This document shows positions 46,548 through 54,526 of a stretch of DNA of 64,000 bases, one piece after another. The stretch is from Lachnospiraceae bacterium. Its GTDB lineage: Bacteria; Bacillota; Clostridia; Lachnospirales; Lachnospiraceae. The first letter of the stretch is position 1. Each line of letters begins with the position of its first letter. Under the pieces are notes generated by a model, which saw only the letters and a list, made by a program, of their open reading frames with translations, did no database searches and was not told the DNA's origin. Location of the stretch: the NCBI GenBank assembly GCA_009774395.1, contig VSNQ01000007.1, positions 5,523-69,522 on the forward strand. Direction: 5' to 3'. Both the position numbers and the translations under genes were made by a program.

Positions 46548-48759
46548 GTATTCCTCCTCCATTGTTATACGCTGTCTTATCCTGATAAAACATTTTTCTC
46601 AATGTGCAGATATCCTTAGGAATTTCGTTCTCATTTTTCTGCTCCCGCAGCTTTTTTATCCAAGCATAATATGCGTTTGCTGTCGGCGTTGTTAGAACTG
46701 ACGTTTTTCTTATATATCCTTTTCGCACGGTTTCATGTGATACACTGCGCATCAATTTCCAGAAATTATAATAATGCAGTTTCAACTTTGTCATATAACC
46801 TGTACTATCCTCAATAACAAATCCCTCGATTTTGTGTCCCTGATATTCATAATCTTCCTCCTGCACTTCATAATACCAATCGTAAAACTCCTGCCAATTC
46901 GCCAATTCAAATGCTTTCTCCTTGGGAATCATACCAAAACGATTCGCCACATAACACATTTCTTCATATTCATATTTATCAAAATGCATCTGATTACGGA
47001 CAATATCCAGCAAAACCAGCCTGCTTTCTGGATACGCAATAATATGCGGATCGTGCTCCATATCAACACATTCAAATACAAACGAAACGTTATGTTCCTT
47101 AATATATTCCTTTAATTTTAAGATATTTTCAGCCGAAACCTGCTGATAGAGCATTTCACGAAACCATTGTGCAAACTGGCTGTTTATTGTCGATTTGCTG
47201 GTAATCAGCAAATCATCTTGATACTCTTGATAGCTGACAATTCCCAGAAATCCATTTTCCTTGATATACGCTGTTACAGGAAACTGCAATTGATGCTGCA
47301 GCATCTCAAAGCGCGTTTCCTCCCGCTCATTTACATTAAAAAACTTATCATATGCCCGCGCCGCAACCTTATTTTTCACCGTATCAAGGTACAATCCGCG
47401 CGCCCTCGTTGTCTGCTCATCCCAAATCCTGTCAAAAAACGCCTTATCCGTAAAATTAAACGACGAGATTTCGCCGAATTTCTTTTCTTGAATATAATGG
47501 TTCTGACGCAATACCGCTATGGTTTCTTCCACAGAAATATTGCATTCCTCCCGTTTGGGCAGCTCCGGCGCATGAAACACCTCATTTTTAATTTCCTGAA
47601 AATGAATCCCTTCCTTGTCAACTTGAACACAACGCAGACAGCCGCCAAATTCTACCTGCCCTTCAAGATTGAACACCCTGTCATTCACCATTATCGGAAG
47701 CTGCTTTGTATTCCTATGCCCATGAATTTGATAACAGTTATCCGGCGTTGTATCAAAAAACACCTCTGCCATTTTCTCAAAATCATTGTAATTGCCAACG
47801 CCCTTTATCATCTGCTCTGTGGCAACGAATGACAAATTCTTTGGAATCGTGCTAAGCCCTGCGTGTGTAACAAGATAAATATTTTCACCATAACGATAAT
47901 ATGCGCACTGACCAAACCGCCGATATAACTGCCGTACATCCTTCTTGCTAATTCCCGCCGCTTCTAATGCTGGCTTTGTCACCAGCTCAAACTCCTTAGA
48001 ATTTGTTGCTCTATCATTTGCCCAAAGCCACAGCCATTTCTCATGATTGCCTTCTAACATCAGTACATTTTTCCGACCCATCAGCGATATTAAAAACTGC
48101 ACAACTTCCACATTTTCTAAACCACGGTCGATATAATCGCCAACAAATATGTACATTTCATCCTCTTGAATCCCACCGTTATCAGACAAATATTTTTGCA
48201 GCGCCGTATAACATCCATGCACATCCCCGATATGATGTACTCTTTTATATTGCGAAAAATCAAACAGCTTTAGCCAAATAGTATCCAGCTCATCGGGACG
48301 AATCACTTGTATTCCCGACGGGATTCGCTGCGTTGCAAAGCGTGAATACATTCTGTCAATCACCGCCTCCGGTACTCTTTTCAACGGCTCACGCTGTGCA
48401 TTTCTGCGCTTTACTTCCTCTGCGGGAATATCCGTAAAGTCCACACAATAAATACGATACCGATACGCAATACACAACTCCTTATATCGGTTCATCTCCG
48501 ACGTTTTGGAATTTGTCGCATCAATCACGGTAAAATCTCCCCGCTGCATACGGATTTCCAAAATATGAAACAACGTTTTCCACACAACTTTATCATTGCT
48601 CTGGCTAATGCTCTGTGAACCATCAAGTTCCATCACCGGGCTTTGACACAGCAGACGAATTTCATCTGCTGACAAAGCATATTGTTTCAAACCATTATTT
48701 TCAATCCAAGTGGATTTGCCGCAGCTTGCGGAACCCCTTAATAATAATAAAATTCTCAT
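46531..48759 (-). CDS. Three-domain RNA repair protein: kinase, phosphatase, ligase (Pnkp-like)
   Basis: 742 residues from the ATG at 48759 (GAGGAG 7 bases before). Domains in order: polynucleotide-kinase P-loop GSASCGKST (9-17) with DATNSKTSEMNRY; a calcineurin-type metallophosphatase with GDVHGCY (~178), GDYIDRG (~207) and GNHE (~237), HAG and HGH; and a T4 Rnl1-like ligase with a nucleotidyl-Lys motif KENG (~500-503), then FVFECVDMEHDPHI and later Lys motifs (KIEGFVIED). One chain could thus fix both RNA ends and seal them. Bacterial Pnkp has this order but is longer and is paired with Hen1; no Hen1 is seen here. Confidence 0.85.
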   Translation of the reverse strand: MRILLLLRGSASCGKSTWIENNGLKQYALSADEIRLLCQSPVMELDGSQSISQSNDKVVWKTLFHILEIRMQRGDFTVIDATNSKTSEMNRYKELCIAYRYRIYCVDFTDIPAEEVKRRNAQREPLKRVPEAVIDRMYSRFATQRIPSGIQVIRPDELDTIWLKLFDFSQYKRVHHIGDVHGCYTALQKYLSDNGGIQEDEMYIFVGDYIDRGLENVEVVQFLISLMGRKNVLMLEGNHEKWLWLWANDRATNSKEFELVTKPALEAAGISKKDVRQLYRRFGQCAYYRYGENIYLVTHAGLSTIPKNLSFVATEQMIKGVGNYNDFEKMAEVFFDTTPDNCYQIHGHRNTKQLPIMVNDRVFNLEGQVEFGGCLRCVQVDKEGIHFQEIKNEVFHAPELPKREECNISVEETIAVLRQNHYIQEKKFGEISSFNFTDKAFFDRIWDEQTTRARGLYLDTVKNKVAARAYDKFFNVNEREETRFEMLQHQLQFPVTAYIKENGFLGIVSYQEYQDDLLITSKSTINSQFAQWFREMLYQQVSAENILKLKEYIKEHNVSFVFECVDMEHDPHIIAYPESRLVLLDIVRNQMHFDKYEYEEMCYVANRFGMIPKEKAFELANWQEFYDWYYEVQEEDYEYQGHKIEGFVIEDSTGYMTKLKLHYYNFWKLMRSVSHETVRKGYIRKTSVLTTPTANAYYAWIKKLREQKNENEIPKDICTLRKMFYQDKTAYNNGGGIHGNAQ

Positions 48760-48991
48760 TGATTTTCTCCTCAAATCTATTCGATATGTATTGCAAATCG
48801 AAACTGTAATATTCCGATGGTTTCATTATAATATAGAATACAGCTTTATGTCCATATCTATAATCAAATAGGAAGAAAAATTGTAACAACTTTTTATACT
48901 ATTTTTTACATTTCGATTAGACAGATACTTTGATTTATAATACCCTTAATCATCAAAATCAAATTTTACAGAAAGGATTCCAAACCACTTT

Positions 48992-49111
48992 ATGACTACA
49001 AAAAAGAAAAAATTATTATCCAACATCACCTATGAAACTGTTACGGGAAAAGTTGAGTACAATATGACAAATGGGCGGCTTTGTTCAAAGCCAGTACATG
49101 GGAGGTTCTGA
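48992..49111 (+). pseudogene. N-terminal remnant of a PD-(D/E)XK (Rpn-type) transposase gene
   Basis: The frame begins MTTKKKKLLSNITYETVTGK and continues VEYNMTN, which is how many clostridial PD-(D/E)XK nuclease-family transposase genes start (NITYxTVTGKVEYNMTNDYMF). After NMTN it changes to unrelated residues and stops at 39 codons. AAAGGA precedes the ATG. A family P palindrome begins 20 bases downstream. Confidence 0.65.
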
Positions 49112-49131
49112 TGCTTAAATTCAGAAAGCAT

Positions 49132-49216
49132 TATATTCACAAATGATTAAATTTTCCTTTCTGCACAGCCCATTTTGTCCGTTTATACAATATGGGTTGA
49201 ACAGAAGTTGAAAAGT
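49132..49216. repeat. Palindromic element family P, copy 4 (right end lost)
   Basis: Matches copies 1 and 3 from TATATTCACAAATGATTA through ATATGGGTTGAACAGAAG, then ends before the usual AATCTTAACGTTC part. Confidence 0.65.
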
Positions 49217-49278
49217 CCCGTATAATCGAGTAGTGGAATGTTCTTCTCCACTACTCGCCGCGCGCTCCATGCGGGACT

Positions 49279-49372
49279 ATTGCAATAAGGAAAATCTATA
49301 CAAGATATTACAATAACGTGCTGCATTTTACAATATATCTTGTATAATCAAGGCGTATTGCGAAAGCCTCAT
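49279..49372. repeat. Palindromic element family D, copy 2
   Basis: Shares CTATACAAGATATT and CTTGTATAATCAAGG with copy 1 at 25594-25691. Outer arms here extend into CCATGC (49268) and GCATGG (49382). No gene inside. Confidence 0.7.
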
Positions 49373-49398
49373 ACTTTCTCTGCATGGGGCTGCGCACA

Positions 49399-49428
49399 TA
49401 AAAAGGACTGGTTTCTTCCAATCCTTTC
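49399..49428 (-). terminator. Terminator after the Uma2 pair
   Basis: On the minus strand: GAAAGGATTGG, 6-base loop, CCAGTCCTTTTT; lies 13 bases beyond the second Uma2 stop. Confidence 0.8.
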
Positions 49429-49440
49429 TAACACTGCTGC

Positions 49441-49992
49441 CTATTCCATTTGAATCTCTGAAAAATCAATTTCCAAATCCTCATAAATCCCTGCTTTCAC
49501 CTTATCCGAAAAAGTATAATCCATCACTTCATCATGCTCGAAATCATAAACAATAACATGATTCTTTTCCGGATCTACAACCCAATATTCTTTCACACCT
49601 GCTGTACGATACCGAAATAATTTAATATAATAATCCATACGTTTGCTTGATTGTGAAACGATCTCAATTACCCAATCTGGCGCACCTTTACAGCCCTCAT
49701 CCGTAATCTTGCTTTTATCACAAATTACGCTGATATCCGGCTCAAGGTAAATCTCATTATCCGCATTAAGAAAAACTGCAAACGGAGAAGGAAAAACTTC
49801 ACAGGAACCTTGCTTACTATCAATATAATTATATATCCTATTAGACAATGCCATAACAAGCCTTTGATGAATCGTGCTGGGAGATGCCATCATATAAATT
49901 TCACCATCAATCAACTCTGCACGTTTCCCTTGTGGTAAATTGTAAATATCTTCTATTGTATAAGATTCTTCTAATACTTTTGCTGCATCCAC
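49441..49992 (-). CDS. Uma2-family endonuclease-fold protein, copy 2
   Basis: 183 residues, GTG start 8 bases after AGGAGG. Uma2/DUF820 fold (PF05685), a PD-(D/E)XK-like nuclease fold: YTIEDIYNLPQGKRAELIDGEIYMM, EPDISVIC (Asp), DWVIEIVS (Glu; EIVS normally followed by a Lys) and VKEYWVVDPE. The putative catalytic Glu-x-Lys site reads EIVSQSSKRMDYYIK. About 70 per cent identical by eye to the gene 12 bases upstream, so a tandem duplication. Its biological role is unknown in the family; abundant in cyanobacteria and in defence-rich regions. Confidence 0.87.
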   Translation of the reverse strand: MDAAKVLEESYTIEDIYNLPQGKRAELIDGEIYMMASPSTIHQRLVMALSNRIYNYIDSKQGSCEVFPSPFAVFLNADNEIYLEPDISVICDKSKITDEGCKGAPDWVIEIVSQSSKRMDYYIKLFRYRTAGVKEYWVVDPEKNHVIVYDFEHDEVMDYTFSDKVKAGIYEDLEIDFSEIQME

Positions 49993-50004
49993 TACAATAT
50001 CCTC

Positions 50005-50562
50005 CTATTCACCATTGACCATAAAAGCAGAAAAATCAATTATCAAGTCCTCATAAATTCCAACTTTTATGCTATCCATCAAGCTGTATTCTTCCATATG
50101 GTCAGATTCAAAATTATAAACTGTCACAATCTGCTTATCGGGGTCAATTACCCAGTATTCCCGAACACCTGCGGCACGGTATTTAAATAGCTTCTTGTAA
50201 TAATCCATCTGGCGGCTCGCTGGAGAAACGACCTCAATAATCCAATCTGGCGCACCATTACAGCCTTTATCCGTAATTTTCTCCTTATCGCAGATTATAG
50301 AGAGATCCGGCTCGACATAATTCTTAGCATTTTTATTGAGAAAAACAGCAAACGGAGCTGGAAAAACTTCACATTGTCCGTTTTTATCTTGAATATAATT
50401 GCCAATTATTCTGTCCAAAAAATGAACAAATCTTTGATGTCTTGTATTCGGTGGTGCCATAAAGTAAATCTGCCCATCTATCAGCTCCGCACGTTCTCCT
50501 TGTTGCAAATTGTAAATATCTTCTATTGTATAAGATTCTTCTAATATTCTTGCTGAATTCAT
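50005..50562 (-). CDS. Uma2-family endonuclease-fold protein, copy 1
   Basis: 185 residues; AAGGAGG before the ATG. Same fold and motifs as the next gene: YTIEDIYNLQQGERAELIDGQIYFM, EPDLSIIC, DWIIEVVSPASRQMDYYKKLFKYR, REYWVIDPD. Nearly identical N-termini (ARILEESYTIEDIYNL against AKVLEESYTIEDIYNL), while the middle has diverged. Forms a two-gene operon ending at a terminator (49399-49428). A family B MITE lies upstream and may carry or displace the promoter. Confidence 0.87.
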   Translation of the reverse strand: MNSARILEESYTIEDIYNLQQGERAELIDGQIYFMAPPNTRHQRFVHFLDRIIGNYIQDKNGQCEVFPAPFAVFLNKNAKNYVEPDLSIICDKEKITDKGCNGAPDWIIEVVSPASRQMDYYKKLFKYRAAGVREYWVIDPDKQIVTVYNFESDHMEEYSLMDSIKVGIYEDLIIDFSAFMVNGE

Positions 50563-50628
50563 TATTATAACCTCCTTTTTCTTTATTGTATCTAATATCC
50601 TACATTACCGCAAGATCTTTTATTATAC

Positions 50629-50827
50629 TTAGGAACTATCACGAAATAACTTGTTACAATTCACACCAACGCCAGATTTTGCAACAATTTACGAACATTC
50701 GGTGTGAATTGCAACAATTGATGCACACAAAATGCTAAAGTGCAAGCATTTTGGCGCATGATTCCCACTACTTTGGCGTGGGTGTGAAAAGTAACAATAA
50801 CTTACCATATTTCGTGACAGTTCCTTA
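50629..50827. mobile_element. MITE family B, copy 3
   Basis: Ends TTAGGAACTATCACGAAATAAC and, complemented, TAAGGAACTGTCACGAAATAT, with further inner pairing (TTGTTAC and GTAACAA; ACCAACGCC and GGCGTGGGT). No coding. Copy 1 and copy 2 at 21353 and 30098. Confidence 0.8.
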
Positions 50828-50950
50828 GCGTCAGTCTTTTCGATGCTTAGTATAAAAAACGTACAATCGAGTTACTCGTTGCGCCGAGCACCCGTCAGCG
50901 AACCGATTTATTGGTTTGATGACAATCTACCTTTGCGTGCCCGTGTGCAT
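50828..50950. other. Spacer with an inverted copy of the 16020 palindrome
   Basis: GCGTCAGTCTTTTCGATGC and TTAGTATA (50828-50853) is the complement of 16026-16052. It abuts the end of the family B element. Nothing else recognised. Confidence 0.45.
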
Positions 50951-50986
50951 AAAAAAAAGCCCGCGGATTCCAAACGGGCTTTTTTC
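50951..50986. terminator. Terminator of the flagellar operon (two-way)
   Basis: AAAAAAAAGCCCG, loop, CGGGCTTTTTT; 120 bases beyond the flgE stop. A- and T-runs on both sides allow termination in both directions. Confidence 0.85.
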
Positions 50987-51105
50987 TTCTTATGTACCTT
51001 GTGCAGTCTTCTTACGTCTTCTCAACATACTTACCTTGGATATATGTTTCTTATCATTCGCATACGTCTTATGAATTTATCAAATATCAGATATAAGCTA
51101 TATTA

Positions 51106-53112
51106 TTATCTCTTTAGATTTACAAGTTCCTCCAAAATGGAGTCAGAAACCGTAATAATACGGCTGTTTGCCTGGAAACCTCTTTGTGTCGTAATCATAT
51201 CCGTAAACTCTTGGGAAAGATCTACATTACTCATTTCAAGAACGCCGCTTGTCATATAATCGCCGTTGGCTGAAATATCCACACCTACACCATTAAATCC
51301 GCCAGAGTTTGCTGTTGTAGAATAGCAGTTATCACCTTCGTTTTGAAGACCCATTGGGTTATCGAACATTGCTACTGCAATCTGCGCAATATCTCTCATT
51401 TGACCATTACTATAGTTAATTGTAACAGTACCATCTGTTCCGATGGATACGCCTGTTCTAGTACCAACCTTACGTCCATCATCTCTCAAACCTTCCATTG
51501 TTGACTTTCCGCCGTTGTCTACATTGGTTGAGTTGGACATATCAAATGTAACATTGGAGAACTCACCACCAAGTGTACTAAGATTTAATGTAAAGGATGT
51601 AGAACCTTCTGCACCTACATATCTAAGTTTACCATTATCTGTGTCATACTCAACTGCGAAACTCGTATCACCAATATTGCTAATATCTACTTCTGTTCCA
51701 TCTGAGCTATCTGTCATGCCAAGAAGCGTTATTGTAAAGGAACCATCAATCACTGTGTCTTGTGTAATTTTTTCAGTTGTCGTGTACTGTGACTGCACTT
51801 TAGGCGAAGCATCCATCGAAAGAAGTTTTGCAATATCTTTATACTCTAGTGTCATTGCTTTCTTCGTTGTTCCATCTGCAGCAACACCTTGAAAATCGTA
51901 TTGTGTTGGTGATCCATCCGAAAAAGCTTTATCAGTAACAAGCAAACCGCTTGCAACATCTGCCGATAATTTAAGCTCCGCTACCGGTGATGCAACAGCA
52001 GGAGGATTAGTAGCTCCATATAATAGTACAGCTGCTTCATTACTAATATTCACTACTCCACGAGATACAGTAGCTGCACCATTTTCATCAAGACCATATG
52101 CTACAAAATTCATTTCACCTGAGAAATTAACTTTAATTTTTTGACCCTTTAAATTAGATGCCGTACCCAAATCCGTAATTTTATAATCGGCTAAAAAAGT
52201 ATCATTAATTTCAATCTCAACAAAATCTTTTGTTCCTGCTTTATGTGCCCTTGTTCTATAAGCTGGTGCAGGATCTGCTGTTGCTGCTTTATTTAAAGCA
52301 TCAATCAATGCACTCGGTATACCAGATGATTTCAATTCATCCCCTGCCGCAGTAAAGAATGTCAATTCGGATGTATCCTCATACTTCAAAACAGGTGGTA
52401 ATTGATATAACTTTTCTGTATTTGTTGTATCTTTTGAAGACTCTACCTTACTTGTATTCGGCTTAATCCCAAACTTCAAATTATACTCATAACCTCTTGC
52501 ATCATATGTTTGTATATCTATTAATTTACCATTCGGATTCGAAAGCTGATCGTCATGCTTATCCAAAATACCATAAATAGAAGCCGCTGTTGTTGATGCC
52601 GCATCAAATGTTGCATACTCCTCGCCCATAATATTAATAGGACGTACCGAGCTCTGTGCTATTGTTCCCGGATTATTTGGATCTTCAAGCCATCCCATTA
52701 CCATATATCCTGTATTTGCCATACACAGATATCCTGCATTATCGACATTAAAGGAACCATCCTTTGTAAAATATGTACTTGTACCATCATTTACAACAAA
52801 GAACGAATCCCCTTTAATCTTTAAGTCAAATGGATTACCCGTGGATTGCGAACCACCCGGTGTTGTAATGGAAGTATTAATTGCGCCTGTCTTAACGCCA
52901 AGACCAATCTGTCTTGGGTTGGTACCTGCTTTGCCAACGCCTACGTTCGATCCCGTAGCTGCCTGTGTTGTCTGATAAAGGATATCAGAAAACGCCATAG
53001 ATTTTGACTTATAACCTGTTGTATTAACGTTTGCGATATTGTTACCGATAACGTCCATTCTTGTCTGGTGCGCTTTTAAGCCTGATACACCAGAAAAAAG
53101 TGCTCTCATCAT
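51106..53112 (-). CDS. flgE: Flagellar hook protein FlgE
   Basis: 668 residues; AGGAGG 10 bases before the ATG. N-terminal rod/hook D0 region MRALFSGVSGLKAHQTRMDVIGNNIANVNTTGYKSKSMAF, then the conserved LKIKGDSFFVVNDG and TKDGSFNVDNAGYL. A long variable Ala/Thr/Asp-rich middle (about 170-500) forms the surface domains. The C-terminal D0 helix (GVLEMSNVDLSQEFTDMITTQRGFQANSRIITVSDSILEELVNLKR) ends the protein. Longer than the 400-residue enteric form, as often in clostridia. Polymerises to form the hook. Last gene of this operon; in relatives flbD, motAB and fliLM usually follow, but here a terminator does. Confidence 0.97.
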   Translation of the reverse strand: MMRALFSGVSGLKAHQTRMDVIGNNIANVNTTGYKSKSMAFSDILYQTTQAATGSNVGVGKAGTNPRQIGLGVKTGAINTSITTPGGSQSTGNPFDLKIKGDSFFVVNDGTSTYFTKDGSFNVDNAGYLCMANTGYMVMGWLEDPNNPGTIAQSSVRPINIMGEEYATFDAASTTAASIYGILDKHDDQLSNPNGKLIDIQTYDARGYEYNLKFGIKPNTSKVESSKDTTNTEKLYQLPPVLKYEDTSELTFFTAAGDELKSSGIPSALIDALNKAATADPAPAYRTRAHKAGTKDFVEIEINDTFLADYKITDLGTASNLKGQKIKVNFSGEMNFVAYGLDENGAATVSRGVVNISNEAAVLLYGATNPPAVASPVAELKLSADVASGLLVTDKAFSDGSPTQYDFQGVAADGTTKKAMTLEYKDIAKLLSMDASPKVQSQYTTTEKITQDTVIDGSFTITLLGMTDSSDGTEVDISNIGDTSFAVEYDTDNGKLRYVGAEGSTSFTLNLSTLGGEFSNVTFDMSNSTNVDNGGKSTMEGLRDDGRKVGTRTGVSIGTDGTVTINYSNGQMRDIAQIAVAMFDNPMGLQNEGDNCYSTTANSGGFNGVGVDISANGDYMTSGVLEMSNVDLSQEFTDMITTQRGFQANSRIITVSDSILEELVNLKR

Positions 53113-53212
53113 AGTGAAGTGACCTCCTATACTTTTTTACGGTTCGCCGTGTCCGTAACCACCTTGTCTGTCATTCCAAGGTGCAAGCCTCCGATAAGGT
53201 CCGGCTTTTTAC

Positions 53213-53617
53213 TTACATTATCACGGCGCCATCAATATTTGTGAAAATATTTTCGTCAGTTTCTGTTTGATCCATTGCTGTTATTACGGTATTATTCTTG
53301 ACATTCACAATAAAAGCCAATTGGTCAACAAGTACCAGCGATTCGCGGATACCCTTCTCTCCTGCTTTTTTTGTGCCGTCATGCAGCCTTTCCAGTTGTT
53401 CTTTAGTCAGCTCAATATTCCTGTCATTCAAGCGGTTCGACGCGTGTTTGGAAAATTTCAGTTCTTTCGCCTCAATCTCCTGTGCCTGCTGCTTGTGAAG
53501 AATTTCCTCGAAGCTTATTCCCTGTGTGGGTTTGCTGCTGGGAGCTGTCTTCTGCTGTTTTAAGTATTGATCCTGTAACTGCTCAATGGAAAGGAATTGA
53601 CTATTGCCTATATTCAT
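53213..53617 (-). CDS. Flagellar operon protein, TIGR02530 family
   Basis: 134 residues from the ATG at 53617 (7 bases after AGGAGG; another ATG two codons earlier). Carries GISFEEILHKQ near residue 34 and the family core LKFSKHASNRLNDRNIELTKEQLERLHDGTKKAGEKGIRESLVLVDQLAFIVNVKNNTVITAMDQ. These proteins sit between flgD and flgE in Firmicutes and Spirochaete flagellar operons, and are thought to help hook assembly. Ends with a short tail (NIFTNIDGAVIM). Confidence 0.92.
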   Translation of the reverse strand: MNIGNSQFLSIEQLQDQYLKQQKTAPSSKPTQGISFEEILHKQQAQEIEAKELKFSKHASNRLNDRNIELTKEQLERLHDGTKKAGEKGIRESLVLVDQLAFIVNVKNNTVITAMDQTETDENIFTNIDGAVIM

Positions 53618-53652
53618 ATGCATTCCTCCTTACCATACATCCTGCTTCCTGC

Positions 53653-54495
53653 CTAAGCTTTCTCGGTTTTATCGCCGTTTCCTTCTTCTTCCTTGTCACC
53701 ATCTTTATCACCGTCGCCTTCTTCGGTGTCTTCCGGCGGAGAAATTTTATTTAGCTTATCAAGGATCGCATTCATTTTGGTATTAAAACTTTCCAGAATC
53801 GTATCTAATGTTGTTTCCGGCTTAACTTCCGGCTTTTCGAATTTAATACCCATTTTTTCTAGCTGTGCAACACACAAACCGAGTTTCGTAATCTCTTCAG
53901 CTGCATACGTCTTCATAAAGTTCTGCTGATAGCCTGTCATAGAATTAATCTGATCGTAAAGTTCTCTTACAACACCTTCATAATTCTTATTCAATACCTT
54001 AATTGACGGCAAAGCATTTACTTTTGCTGCCCATTCGCTGTAGATATCAAACGCATCTGAATATTCTTCACTGATTACGCTGTCCAAATCGTCAAGGTTG
54101 TACTTATCACCATCAATAACCAAAATTGTCTTCCCGCTCTCAAGCATCATATATTCGACAAGTCCTCTCTTATATGAAACTTCTCCGGTTGACTCGCTGG
54201 TCACTTTCATCATTACTTCCTTGCCAACCAAACTATTTCCACGCAACTGGTCAACAGTATTTGCCATTTCTGACATCTTTGTTACCTGTGTGAAAGTTGC
54301 ATACTGCGATACCCACTCTGTATTGCTTGTCGGCTCTAAGGGGTCTTGGTTCTGCATTTCAGCAACCAATAAGGTTAAAAACATATCACTGTCAATTTCA
54401 TTTTTGTTGTTACTTTTTTTGGTGAGTGAATCGCCGGAATCCGTCCTTGTCTGTAGTTCCCCATCCACTATCGGTGCTACCAATCCGCTTGCCAT
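53653..54495 (-). CDS. flgD: Flagellar hook cap FlgD with acidic tail
   Basis: 280 residues; AAAGGAG before the ATG. The N-terminal signature DSDMFLTLLVAEMQNQDPLEPTSNTEWVSQYATFTQVTKMSEM matches FlgD, the scaffold cap needed to polymerise FlgE. Residues about 85-145 are a small beta domain (NSLVGKEVMM; GLVEYMMLESGKTILVIDG). In place of the usual longer Ig-like and TTTL domains, the rest is helical and ends with about 30 acidic and Gly/Lys residues (EDTEEGDGDKDGDKEEE). Between fliK and the TIGR02530 gene, as expected. Confidence 0.9.
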   Translation of the reverse strand: MASGLVAPIVDGELQTRTDSGDSLTKKSNNKNEIDSDMFLTLLVAEMQNQDPLEPTSNTEWVSQYATFTQVTKMSEMANTVDQLRGNSLVGKEVMMKVTSESTGEVSYKRGLVEYMMLESGKTILVIDGDKYNLDDLDSVISEEYSDAFDIYSEWAAKVNALPSIKVLNKNYEGVVRELYDQINSMTGYQQNFMKTYAAEEITKLGLCVAQLEKMGIKFEKPEVKPETTLDTILESFNTKMNAILDKLNKISPPEDTEEGDGDKDGDKEEEGNGDKTEKA

Positions 54496-54526
54496 AGTTT
54501 ACACCACTCCTTTCAAATCCATTTGA

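Noticed and set aside
47167..47832. 221-codon plus-strand frame opposite the RNA repair gene
   Set aside because: Antisense to the phosphatase and ligase domains; no ribosome site or domain.
51843..53112. Possible frameshift or fusion in flgE because of its 668-residue length
   Set aside because: The frame is continuous and both conserved ends are intact; long variable middle domains are normal in clostridial hook proteins.
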